From NCBI GenBank assembly GCA_016788165.1, contig JAEUTH010000017.1, forward strand, positions 62,001-126,000: DNA of 64,000 nucleotides. The letters are read 5' to 3'. Positions 16,611 to 24,637 of this stretch are shown in pieces. This stretch comes from Bacteroidia bacterium. Lineage in GTDB: Bacteria; Bacteroidota; Bacteroidia; AKYH767-A; OLB10. The position numbers were made by a program, and so were the translations under genes. Under the pieces are notes generated by a model. The model ran no database searches. It was not told where the DNA came from and saw nothing but the letters and a program-made list of their open reading frames with translations. Every line of letters starts with the position of its first letter. Positions within the stretch are counted from its first letter, which is position 1.

Positions 16611-17542
16611 GGTAACAACAGTTTAAGTTTTTTGCGCGCTATTAAAAAGTAATAGGGAATAGCAAATAGCAGTAAAGGAGGCTGATAAACACAAAGCGAC
16701 AAAATAATTATAGCCGGCAACTGCACGTTTTGCGGGTAGCTTGCATAACGAGCCACAATAAACGTGGTTAGAAATATCTGACTGGCCACCACAAAAAATA
16801 ATGTTTGCCAAAATGATGTAGTGAAGTATAAAAGCATTACAATAACCGGTAGTGCAAGTACTACAGCAAGTATATTGGCAGTACACAACTTTTTAAAAAT
16901 AAATGAGTTTGGACTTTCATTATAAATCCAAACATAGAATGGGTTTTCGGCATCTTGATAAAAGCTCATACATAAAATGTAATGTGCCATTAATGCAAAT
17001 AATCCCAAATTATAATTGTTATAAGCAATACTTATGGCAGTTAGCAAATACAAAATAAATATTGTTGCAACGTTTTTTCTAAATCCAATTATAAATTCAA
17101 ACGGATAATTGTAAAATGGAGTTGGCGTAGCAATTGAACTTTTACCGGTAACTGCAACTGCAAAAACAATTACTATAATGGGCAGCAATAAAACAAGCAA
17201 GCATTTTAATATAAATAGTAAGAGCAGAAGCGGCAAGCATATTATAACATTTTCGAAGAGCCTCACTGATATGAAATTGCCCGAGCCAAAAATTAATTTT
17301 ATAAAAGCAATTCGTTTTATATCGGCAGCCATCCAAAGTATATAGCAGGTGGTTGTAAAAAATATATAAGGCGCATAGTTGGTTTTAATACTTACTGCAA
17401 TTGCTGCACCTGCAACAACAAGTACAATTAATAAAAATCCTAAAAGCGGATGCAAACCAAAATGCCTGATTGCCCGCCAGGCAATTTTAAAATGCAAATG
17501 CAGATAATATTTAAAGCCGTTGGCTAATTTATGAGTGTACAA
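16604..17542 (-). CDS. ABC transporter permease-like membrane protein
   Basis: A 312-residue polytopic membrane protein with about nine hydrophobic helices and no recognised catalytic motif. Overlap with the ATPase gene and general layout make it the membrane partner of that ATPase, of the poorly conserved ABC-2 exporter type seen in Bacteroidota. Its own start is 12 bases after the YitT gene ends, so the three genes form one minus-strand operon. The cargo cannot be inferred. Confidence 0.75.
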   Translation of the reverse strand: MYTHKLANGFKYYLHLHFKIAWRAIRHFGLHPLLGFLLIVLVVAGAAIAVSIKTNYAPYIFFTTTCYILWMAADIKRIAFIKLIFGSGNFISVRLFENVIICLPLLLLLFILKCLLVLLLPIIVIVFAVAVTGKSSIATPTPFYNYPFEFIIGFRKNVATIFILYLLTAISIAYNNYNLGLFALMAHYILCMSFYQDAENPFYVWIYNESPNSFIFKKLCTANILAVVLALPVIVMLLYFTTSFWQTLFFVVASQIFLTTFIVARYASYPQNVQLPAIIILSLCVYQPPLLLFAIPYYFLIARKKLKLLLPC

Positions 17543-17554
17543 ACTGTTTGCTAT

Positions 17555-18463
17555 TTAGTGCATAGGTCTTTTTTTAATCATGCCACCTTTTGTATCGCTA
17601 ATGGTATGTTGTACCACAAATGCACGTTGATCAATTTTTTCTATTTCCAAAATAATTTTAGTTACCTCTAAACGGGTAACAACACAAAATAAAATTTTAC
17701 CACCATCTTCAAACTCACCTCTTGAGCCAAAACCTTTGTCGGCTTTAAAGCTGGTAACGCCTCGTCCTAAATTATAGGTTATCATGTGACGTATCTCATC
17801 CGATTTGTCTGAAACAATCATTACACCAATATAGCCTTCGATACCATTTATTATAAAGTCAACTGTTTTTGATGCCGATAAATAAGTGAGCATACTATAC
17901 ATGGCTGTTTCTACATTTATCAAGGCCATTGCTGCTATAAATAGAAAAACATTAAACAATGCAATAAAGTCGCCAATGCTTAAACTGCTTTTTCGGCTTA
18001 CAGTAATTGCCAGTACTTCAGTTCCATCAATTACAGCACCACCGCGCATAGCAAATCCAATACCTGCACCTAAAAAAAATCCACCAAAAACCGATATAAG
18101 TAACTTGTCGTTGGTTACACTGGGTATTTGAATAAAATGTACCAACACCGCTAAAGTGAATATGGCTAATGCGCTTTTTACCGCAAACGGAATTGAAATT
18201 TGCTTCGCACCAATTAGTATAAATGGCAGGTTAACTATTACGATTAATAAACTTAAATCAAAACGCGTAATTATCTCTAACAACAGTGACACACCCATAG
18301 CACCACCATCTAAAAATTTATTGGGTAATAAAAAACCTTTTAAACCAATGCTTGCCATGGTAACGCCTATTGCCAAGAAAAAAATGTCTTTAAGGTTTTG
18401 GCGGAATATCAGCTTTTGGGTACTGATAACATTATTTAAAGCATGTTTTATTTGTTTAGACAT
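17555..18463 (-). CDS. YitT family membrane protein (DUF161-DUF2179)
   Basis: A YitT-family protein of 302 residues. The N-terminal membrane part has about five helices and carries the family phrases GLKGFLLPNKFLDGGAMGVS and GIGFAMRGGAVIDGTE. The C-terminal cytoplasmic DUF2179 domain (about 215-300) contains TYNLGRGVTSFKADKGFG and ILFCVVTRLEV. The fold of the DUF2179 part resembles small-ligand-binding domains of the PII type, but the family's transported or sensed molecule is not known. It is first in an operon with the ABC transporter genes. Confidence 0.9.
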   Translation of the reverse strand: MSKQIKHALNNVISTQKLIFRQNLKDIFFLAIGVTMASIGLKGFLLPNKFLDGGAMGVSLLLEIITRFDLSLLIVIVNLPFILIGAKQISIPFAVKSALAIFTLAVLVHFIQIPSVTNDKLLISVFGGFFLGAGIGFAMRGGAVIDGTEVLAITVSRKSSLSIGDFIALFNVFLFIAAMALINVETAMYSMLTYLSASKTVDFIINGIEGYIGVMIVSDKSDEIRHMITYNLGRGVTSFKADKGFGSRGEFEDGGKILFCVVTRLEVTKIILEIEKIDQRAFVVQHTISDTKGGMIKKRPMH

Positions 18464-18697
18464 AATACAATTTCAAAATTTATAAAGTAGGACTTACCTG
18501 TGTTGCGCAAAATGATAATTATAAATTAATAATGTTTGTATCTGTTCCACAAAAAATGAGATAACTTTTAAAGTGTTTTTGTGCAAAGCATAAGACCCAA
18601 TATAAAGTCTATACCTGATGGAAATATCCTATTTGGACTATTAATGTATTCGCTTAAGTTTTTATGGCTGATTTATTAATTCTTGAAAAATATCTTG

Positions 18698-18714
18698 TTT
18701 AGAATAATTCTAAA
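18698..18714. promoter_or_regulatory. 7-1-7 inverted repeat resembling a Fur/PerR-family operator
   Basis: TTTAGAATAATTCTAAA is perfectly palindromic around a central A and contains the 7-1-7 layout (TTAGAAT-A-ATTCTAA) used by Fur-family repressors; E. coli Fur is TGATAAT-n-ATTATCA and Bacillus PerR TTATAAT-n-ATTATAA. It ends 38 bases before the porin start, ahead of the imelysin/di-haem operon. No second copy was noticed in the window. Confidence 0.65.
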
Positions 18715-18752
18715 TAGTTAATTCGCGGCCGAAATTTAAAATTTATTATTGC

Positions 18753-20000
18753 GTGCGTTATATTTTAGGATTGTTGCTGATTATAGGTTTAGCACAAAAG
18801 TCAGGTGCACAAACCGATACTACAAAGACGGATGCAGTGCAACAAGTTTGGCAAAAATTTAAGGTGAGCGGTTATGGCGTAACCAATTATTACAATTACG
18901 ATTGGGAAACCATACCTGATAAAAGAAACGAGGTTGATGTAGAGCGTTTTAATTTTTACATCTACTATCATTTTAGCGAGCTTATCGAATTTAAATCTGA
19001 AATTGAATTCGAACATGGCGGTACCGGTGTTACCATGTCGTTTGATCCGTTAGAAGAGTTTGGTGAGTTTGAAAGTGAAATTGAGAAGGGTGGGGAAGTG
19101 GTTTTAGAGCAGATGAATTTGTTGTTTAAGCTACACCCTCATTTTAAAATTCGAGTTGGTAAGATGCGGTTTTATATGGGCAATGCAGCCAAGTTAGATA
19201 AGCCCAAAAATTATTTTACGGCCTACCGCCCCGAAGTTGAAAACAGCATACTTCCATTAGGTTGGTATGAAACCGGTGTTGAGTTTAGTGGCGATTTTAA
19301 GTTAACCGAAAGTACATTACCTGCTATTTCGTATAAAGCGTATGTAGTTACCGGGTTGGATAACAGTGCTTTTTCATCAGCACAATGGGTGAGACGTGGT
19401 TATCAAACCCGATTCGAAACCATTAATGCTAATGATTTGGCTGCAGCATTACGTTTGGATTATGTATTTACCAATAAATCAGAATTGGGATTTTGTTTAT
19501 ATGCAGGCAACACAACCGGCAACAGACCTAAAAACGATTTTACACTACCGGCCTGGTTAACTTTTGGTGATATTCACTTTACTTATAACGTGCAGCCTAT
19601 ACGCATAAGTGCTTATGGCATGCTGGGGCATTTGCAAAACTCGGAAGCATTGAGTTTGGCCAATCAAAATTTGTCAAACAATTTAAATGTAAAACGTACT
19701 CCGGTGGGTAAAGCTGCAATGGGCGTTTCATTAGAAGCCGGTTATAATCTGCTTCATAATTTTAATAAAACAACCCATCAACAACTGTTTGTTTTCGGTC
19801 GCTATGATAATTATGACAGTATGTATAAAACCGAAGGTAATATCAGTAACAACCCGCGTTACCAACGCGAAGTGATAACAGCCGGAATTAATTATATGCC
19901 TTTACCCAATATCGTTTTTAAGGGCCACTATGCCATGCGTAAATTAGGTAGTGGCGAATACGAACGTACTACTGCTATAGGATTTGGATTTGATTTTTAA
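18753..20000 (+). CDS. Outer-membrane porin, phosphate-selective porin O/P-like
   Basis: A beta-barrel outer-membrane protein of 415 residues. The GTG at 18753 is chosen because it gives a signal peptide (MRYILGLLLIIGLAQKSGAQ) and no ATG fits upstream. The mature part shows alternating amphipathic strands with many aromatic residues at strand ends (RFNFYIYYHFSELIEF, FKIRVGKMRFYMG) and ends in the Phe of FGFDF, typical for barrel assembly. It resembles the porin O/P family, though its solute need not be phosphate. It leads the operon with imelysin (35-base gap) and the di-haem protein, behind the Fur-like palindrome, so passage of a metal chelate is a reasonable inference. Confidence 0.8.
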   Translation: MRYILGLLLIIGLAQKSGAQTDTTKTDAVQQVWQKFKVSGYGVTNYYNYDWETIPDKRNEVDVERFNFYIYYHFSELIEFKSEIEFEHGGTGVTMSFDPLEEFGEFESEIEKGGEVVLEQMNLLFKLHPHFKIRVGKMRFYMGNAAKLDKPKNYFTAYRPEVENSILPLGWYETGVEFSGDFKLTESTLPAISYKAYVVTGLDNSAFSSAQWVRRGYQTRFETINANDLAAALRLDYVFTNKSELGFCLYAGNTTGNRPKNDFTLPAWLTFGDIHFTYNVQPIRISAYGMLGHLQNSEALSLANQNLSNNLNVKRTPVGKAAMGVSLEAGYNLLHNFNKTTHQQLFVFGRYDNYDSMYKTEGNISNNPRYQREVITAGINYMPLPNIVFKGHYAMRKLGSGEYERTTAIGFGFDF

Positions 20001-20035
20001 AACAACTTACTATTTATATAATACAATATACATTT

Positions 20036-21091
20036 ATGAAAAAACATTATCTGATAATTGCTTTGGCCTTTGCCACAACATTTACTGCATGTAAGAAAGA
20101 CGAAAGCGATGCGAATAAAAATAACTATACCGATGTACTAAATAAAGTAAGTGATGATGTAATACTGGCAACCTACAGTGATTTATCATTAAAAGCAGCC
20201 TTGCTTAAACAAGCAACAACCACACTTGAAACGGCACCAACAACAGCCAATTTAGATGCCGCAAAAACTGCATGGGTAAATGCACGTAAGCCCTGGGAGC
20301 AAAGCGAAGGGTTTTTATTCGGGCCGGTAGATCAAGCCGGTATTGATCCGGCTTTGGATTCATGGCCTGTAAATATTGTTGATTTAGAAAATGTACTTAA
20401 CAGTGGTAATGCTATAACACCTGCGTTTTTGCAAGCACAAGACGGAACATTGAAGGGTTTTCACACCATTGAATTTTTATTGTGGGGCAGTAGCAGCAAT
20501 AAGCAAGTTACTGATTTTACAGCGCGCGAGTTTGAATATCTGGCAGCCGCAGCAACTGTATTAGCCAGCGATGCAAAAACGCTTTATGATATGTGGCAAC
20601 CGGCATCGGGTAATTTTATTGCACAAGTACAGCATGCAGGCCATGGCAGCAATATTTATATTAGTCAAAAGGCCGCTATCGAAGAGATGACAAGTGCCTT
20701 AGTTATTATTGCTGATGAAGTAGGAAATGGCAAAATAAATGAACCCTTCTCGCAAAGCGATTTATCGCTGGAAGAATCACGCTTCAGCGCCAATTCAAAA
20801 ACCGATTTTGCGGATAACATGCGCAGCATACAAAACATCTATACCGGTACGTATGGTGCAATGCCTGCAGGTAATGGAATTGGAGCCATAATTCAATCAA
20901 AAAACAATGCACTGCATCAGCAAGTATTAACGCATATTAATAATGCAATAACATCTATAGAAGCAATACCAGGCACTTTTTCTGATGCTGTAATTAATAA
21001 CAGACCGGCAATCGAAAATGCACAAAAGGCAGTTCGCGATTTACAAAAGTTATTAGAAGAACAGGTAACACCACTTATCAGTAATTTATAA
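20036..21091 (+). CDS. Imelysin family (M75-like) lipoprotein
   Basis: An imelysin-family protein of 351 residues, predicted lipoprotein (lipobox TFTAC, Cys19). The family signature GxHxxE is GFHTIE (Gly141, His143, Glu146) within GFHTIEFLLWG. The C-terminal half has the second helical repeat (DMWQPASGNF, LSLEESRFSAN). Imelysins such as EfeO/EfeM, IrpA and the Pseudomonas and Bacteroides homologues are linked to iron uptake; proteolysis is doubted for the family. It is 1 base before the di-haem gene, so the two are surely cotranscribed. Imelysin next to a di-haem oxidoreductase is a recurrent pairing in Gram-negative bacteria. Confidence 0.92.
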   Translation: MKKHYLIIALAFATTFTACKKDESDANKNNYTDVLNKVSDDVILATYSDLSLKAALLKQATTTLETAPTTANLDAAKTAWVNARKPWEQSEGFLFGPVDQAGIDPALDSWPVNIVDLENVLNSGNAITPAFLQAQDGTLKGFHTIEFLLWGSSSNKQVTDFTAREFEYLAAAATVLASDAKTLYDMWQPASGNFIAQVQHAGHGSNIYISQKAAIEEMTSALVIIADEVGNGKINEPFSQSDLSLEESRFSANSKTDFADNMRSIQNIYTGTYGAMPAGNGIGAIIQSKNNALHQQVLTHINNAITSIEAIPGTFSDAVINNRPAIENAQKAVRDLQKLLEEQVTPLISNL

Positions 21092-21092
21092 T

Positions 21093-22454
21093 ATGTATAG
21101 GCTGACGGTTGTTGCACTTATCATTATTTTCTTCTTTGGTAGTTGTACCAAAGAAGAAAGTAAAGATGTTACAGTTTTTGAAGCAGGTGGAAAAACTACC
21201 ATTTATAGTAGTGGCCCCGATGCTTATACATTTCCATTAGCCAATGCAAGTGCATCAACCATTGATGCGCATTTTAAAGCCGATGCCGATTTTGCACAGC
21301 AATTTGTTTCAGCACCTGCATTGTTTGGTGGCTTGGGACCTGTGTTTAATCAAAATGCCTGCGAAAGTTGCCATATCAGAAACGGGCGTTCGGCAGTACC
21401 ACAATTTAATGGCGATATGCAAAGTGGTTTGCTGTTAAAAATTTCGATGCCTGGTCACACAATTCAAGGGGCTCCCAATCCGGTGCCTGATTTTGGTTTG
21501 CAATTGCAAACCAAAAGTATTTTTGGCACCGTTGCCGAAGGGCAAATTCATAAATCAAATGTTTCAAACACTTTTACATATCCTGACGGTGAAACTAGCA
21601 CACTGCACAAACCAATATACCAAATAGTACAAACTTATAAGCCTTTGCCCCCTCACGTAGTTGTATCGGCACGCAATGCACCACCTGTTTTTGGTATGGG
21701 ATTACTAGAAGCAATTTCGATAAGTGCTATGCAAGCTGTTGCCGATGAAACAGATGCGGATTTTAATGGCATAAGCGGCAAAATAAACTGGGTATGGGAT
21801 ATTGCATCGGCTTCGTTAATGCGCGGTAAGTTTGGCTACAAAGCATCGCACACTACGGCATTACAACAAACAGCAGGCGCTTTTAATGAAGACATGGGTT
21901 TAACTAATAGCTATTTTGATGCTGAAAATGCACATGGACAAAGCAATGCCCAAATTGGTTTACAAACACACATTGATGTTTCGGATGCGCTATTGGAAAG
22001 CGCTGCTTTTTATGTAAGAACAATTGCAGTACCGGCAGCGCGTAATACAACAAATCAGGCATTTGTTGCTGGCAAACAGTTATTTAAAAGTTTAAATTGC
22101 AATGCATGTCATAAAGAACAATGGATAACAGGGCCGGCATTTATTCCCGAACTCAGTCATCAAAAAATTGAGCCTTATACTGATTTATTGCTGCACGATA
22201 TGGGTGATGATTTAGCCGACAACAGACCTGAATTTTCGGCCTCAGGCAATGAGTGGCGCACGGCACCTTTATGGGGCATTGGGTTAACACAAGTTGTAAA
22301 TCCGAAAGCAACATTTTTGCATGACGGCCGTGCGCATACCATTGAAGAGGCCATTTTATGGCATGGTGGCGAAGCTCAAAAATCGAAAGATGATTTTGTA
22401 AGATTAAGTAAAGCCGAGCGCGAAAAGTTATTGTTATTTTTAAAAAACCTTTAG
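21093..22454 (+). CDS. Di-haem oxidoreductase (DHOR/thiol oxidoreductase-like) lipoprotein
   Basis: A c-type cytochrome of 453 residues with two haem sites: CESCH (Cys90, Cys93, His94) and CNACH (Cys336, Cys339, His340). A lipobox (FFGSC, Cys18) suggests a lipid anchor. Around the haems are the DHOR family phrases FGGLGPVFNQNACESCH, RNAPPVFGMGLLEAI, DADFNGISGKINWVWD and FLHDGRAHTIEEAILWHGG. The family is related to MauG and di-haem peroxidases. Placed with imelysin and a porin under a Fur-like palindrome, it may reduce or oxidise iron during uptake, though the family's substrate is not established. Confidence 0.92.
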   Translation: MYRLTVVALIIIFFFGSCTKEESKDVTVFEAGGKTTIYSSGPDAYTFPLANASASTIDAHFKADADFAQQFVSAPALFGGLGPVFNQNACESCHIRNGRSAVPQFNGDMQSGLLLKISMPGHTIQGAPNPVPDFGLQLQTKSIFGTVAEGQIHKSNVSNTFTYPDGETSTLHKPIYQIVQTYKPLPPHVVVSARNAPPVFGMGLLEAISISAMQAVADETDADFNGISGKINWVWDIASASLMRGKFGYKASHTTALQQTAGAFNEDMGLTNSYFDAENAHGQSNAQIGLQTHIDVSDALLESAAFYVRTIAVPAARNTTNQAFVAGKQLFKSLNCNACHKEQWITGPAFIPELSHQKIEPYTDLLLHDMGDDLADNRPEFSASGNEWRTAPLWGIGLTQVVNPKATFLHDGRAHTIEEAILWHGGEAQKSKDDFVRLSKAEREKLLLFLKNL

Positions 22455-22494
22455 CAGTAAATAAAGTTTTCTTGCTTAGCTGCTTGTTTTATTG

Positions 22495-22518
22495 GCCACT
22501 TAAAAAGTGGCAACGTTT
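22495..22518 (+). terminator. Possible terminator after the di-haem gene
   Basis: GCCACTT-AAA-AAGTGGC stem-loop (22495-22511) followed by a short T-rich stretch, 40 bases after the di-haem stop. The T-tract is weak, so termination is likely partial. Confidence 0.4.
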
Positions 22519-22657
22519 TACATTTTTGTGGCTTTGATGCATTAGGGTATTTTAAAAAAATAAGCACATTTAACTTCATTTAATCTATATTAATTATTTT
22601 GCATAGCAGGCAGCGTTCTGATAAAAAACGAACACTGCTTTAATAAGCAGGGCATCT

Positions 22658-23209
22658 ATGCAAACATATACTGATGTTGAACTTATTAATGGTTGTATTA
22701 AAGGTATTGCTCATTATGAGCATGCACTTTACAATGCGTATGCAGCCAAATTATTTGCAGTAGCACTGCGTTACACACACATACATGCCGAAGCCGAAGA
22801 TGTGTTACAGAATGCATTTGTAGAAATTTTTAAAAGCATCGAAAAATTTAAGTATGAAGGATCATTCGAAGGATGGATGCGCAGAATTGTGGCACGTGCT
22901 GCCATTCATGCTTATAAAAACAGGTTGCAATTTGATGCGGAAGATACACTCATTAACATGCCCGATTTGAGTGCTGACGCATTAAGCCAACTAAATTGTA
23001 ACGATATAATTAAATGTATTTCATGCATGCCTGATGGTTACCGGATTATTTTTAATCTGGCTGTGATTGAAGGATATGCACATGCCGAAATCGCAACTTT
23101 GCTTCAAATTAAAGAAGCTACATCCAGATCGCAACTTACCAAAGCCAGAGCTTATTTAAGAAACCAATTGCAAGCCACGTTGAAGCCCATTTCTATTAAA
23201 CAAATTTAA
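22658..23209 (+). CDS. ECF-family RNA polymerase sigma factor
   Basis: An extracytoplasmic-function sigma-70 factor of 183 residues. Region 2 (about 22-90) shows YAAKLFAVALRY, AEDVLQNAFVEIFKSIEKF and FEGWMRRIVARAAIHAYK; region 4 (about 118-168) shows MPDGYRIIFNLAVIEGYAHAEI and SRSQLTKARAYLR. Regions 1.1 and 3 are missing, as expected. Thirteen bases downstream starts a single-span membrane protein that is the likely anti-sigma factor. In Bacteroidota this arrangement often controls a nearby outer-membrane or secreted protein, here plausibly the T9SS cargo at 24638. Confidence 0.93.
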   Translation: MQTYTDVELINGCIKGIAHYEHALYNAYAAKLFAVALRYTHIHAEAEDVLQNAFVEIFKSIEKFKYEGSFEGWMRRIVARAAIHAYKNRLQFDAEDTLINMPDLSADALSQLNCNDIIKCISCMPDGYRIIFNLAVIEGYAHAEIATLLQIKEATSRSQLTKARAYLRNQLQATLKPISIKQI

Positions 23210-23222
23210 TTAAACCAAGCAG

Positions 23223-24581
23223 ATGAAAGACGAATTGTTTGACGATGAAATACGCAAAATATTAGATGATGCCAGTAGTCCACCACCGCAACAAACCTGG
23301 GCGCATATTATGGCAAAGCGTAAGCAAAACCGAAGGCGTTTATTTTTTATTTGGCTAATGGTATCTACCTCAGCCACTATTTTTTGTATCTATTGCTTTG
23401 ACTTAAATTTTATGCAGACGTTGTATAAATCACCTTCAGCAAGCAAGGTATCCAACCATACCGCTATTAGGACAGCCAGAAATATGTTTAATAATGAAAT
23501 AAGTATTGCATCAGCATTAAACAAAAAAGTTGGTGATAATCTTTACCCGACAAATAAAACAGACCTGCTCAATAATGAAGCTTATCACCACCGTTACAGG
23601 ACGTTAACAACTGCGTTCAATTCGAAAAAACAAAATAATAGCAAGTCCATTGCGAGCAATAATCAGCATAATGAAGTATCTAATAGCCTTATTTTAAATG
23701 ATCTGTTGTTTTTAAAACCTATTTATAATTTAAATCGAAATGACGAAGTAAAGCAATTGTGCATGCGTGATGAATTGGTTACAGAATTTTCGATAGCAAC
23801 AACAACTATAGATAAATTATTTTTTGAAGCTTCAATTGGCTTAGCTGCGCCATTTAGTTTATTAAGAAGTACAGATAGTTTAAGTGCCGTTTTTATTGAA
23901 CGAAGAAAACAGGCTGGTAATTTTGTGTTGCAAAAAAATTTACAACTACGAATGGGTTATAACTACAAAGGTTACATAATTAAAACAGGAATAACCTTGC
24001 AGCAGTGGACTGAAAAATTTGACCTTGAGTGGAAAAACCAATACAGGATTTTTGACAGAATTGATACCGTTACCTATGCTATACTTCAGCCCTTTACACC
24101 ACCGTATTATATAAATAAATTAGATTCTGTTTTTATTCAAACTGATACCCTCTTTAATGTACACCACAATTTAAATTTCAGGTCCCTCGTCATTCCGTTC
24201 GAGTTTGGATACCAATGGCAAAAAGGGCAACTCGTTTATGCTGTACAGGCAGGCATTGCTTGCCAATGGTTTAAAGCCAACGGAACTATCGGCTTGCCGG
24301 TATATCCTTTCGAAGATTCGGAAAGAAACTTAAAATATATACGTAGTCAGGTTAATTTGAATATAAGTATAGGTGCAATGGTTGGATATAATTTGAACGA
24401 ATACGTAATGCTTACACTGCAGCCACAATTAAGTTATAGTAGTGGTAATACGGCACCAACAGCGTTTTACAAACAACATATAATTACTACAGGAATGCAA
24501 GCTGGCATTCGATATACACCATTTATTTCACTTAAGAAGCAGCGTTATAACACTATTAATCCACTTATAGTTAACAAGTAA
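23223..24581 (+). CDS. Anti-sigma-like membrane protein with beta-rich C-terminal domain
   Basis: A 452-residue protein with the layout of Bacteroidota ECF partners. It has a short acidic cytoplasmic start (MKDELFDDEIRKILDDAS) containing SPPPQQTWAHI, a basic stretch KRKQNRRRLFF, one membrane helix (about 40-62), a long Asn/Lys-rich linker (about 65-190) and a C-terminal domain (about 190-445) with amphipathic strands. The last part looks like an outer-membrane beta-barrel (LQPQLSYSSGNTAP, GMQAGIRYTPFISL). By position it should hold the sigma factor at the membrane. How one protein could combine an inner-membrane helix with a porin-like domain is unresolved. Confidence 0.75.
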   Translation: MKDELFDDEIRKILDDASSPPPQQTWAHIMAKRKQNRRRLFFIWLMVSTSATIFCIYCFDLNFMQTLYKSPSASKVSNHTAIRTARNMFNNEISIASALNKKVGDNLYPTNKTDLLNNEAYHHRYRTLTTAFNSKKQNNSKSIASNNQHNEVSNSLILNDLLFLKPIYNLNRNDEVKQLCMRDELVTEFSIATTTIDKLFFEASIGLAAPFSLLRSTDSLSAVFIERRKQAGNFVLQKNLQLRMGYNYKGYIIKTGITLQQWTEKFDLEWKNQYRIFDRIDTVTYAILQPFTPPYYINKLDSVFIQTDTLFNVHHNLNFRSLVIPFEFGYQWQKGQLVYAVQAGIACQWFKANGTIGLPVYPFEDSERNLKYIRSQVNLNISIGAMVGYNLNEYVMLTLQPQLSYSSGNTAPTAFYKQHIITTGMQAGIRYTPFISLKKQRYNTINPLIVNK

Positions 24582-24582
24582 A

Positions 24583-24600
24583 TTTTGTTGCGCAACAAAA
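24583..24600. promoter_or_regulatory. Perfect 18-bp palindrome
   Basis: TTTTGTTGCGCAACAAAA is self-complementary over all 18 bases, starts 1 base after the anti-sigma stop and ends 37 bases before the T9SS gene. It lacks a following T-tract, so it looks more like a dimeric protein-binding site or RNA-processing hairpin than a terminator. Confidence 0.55.
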
Positions 24601-24637
24601 CACTTCATTTAATTTCAAACAATAAATTAAACAGATT

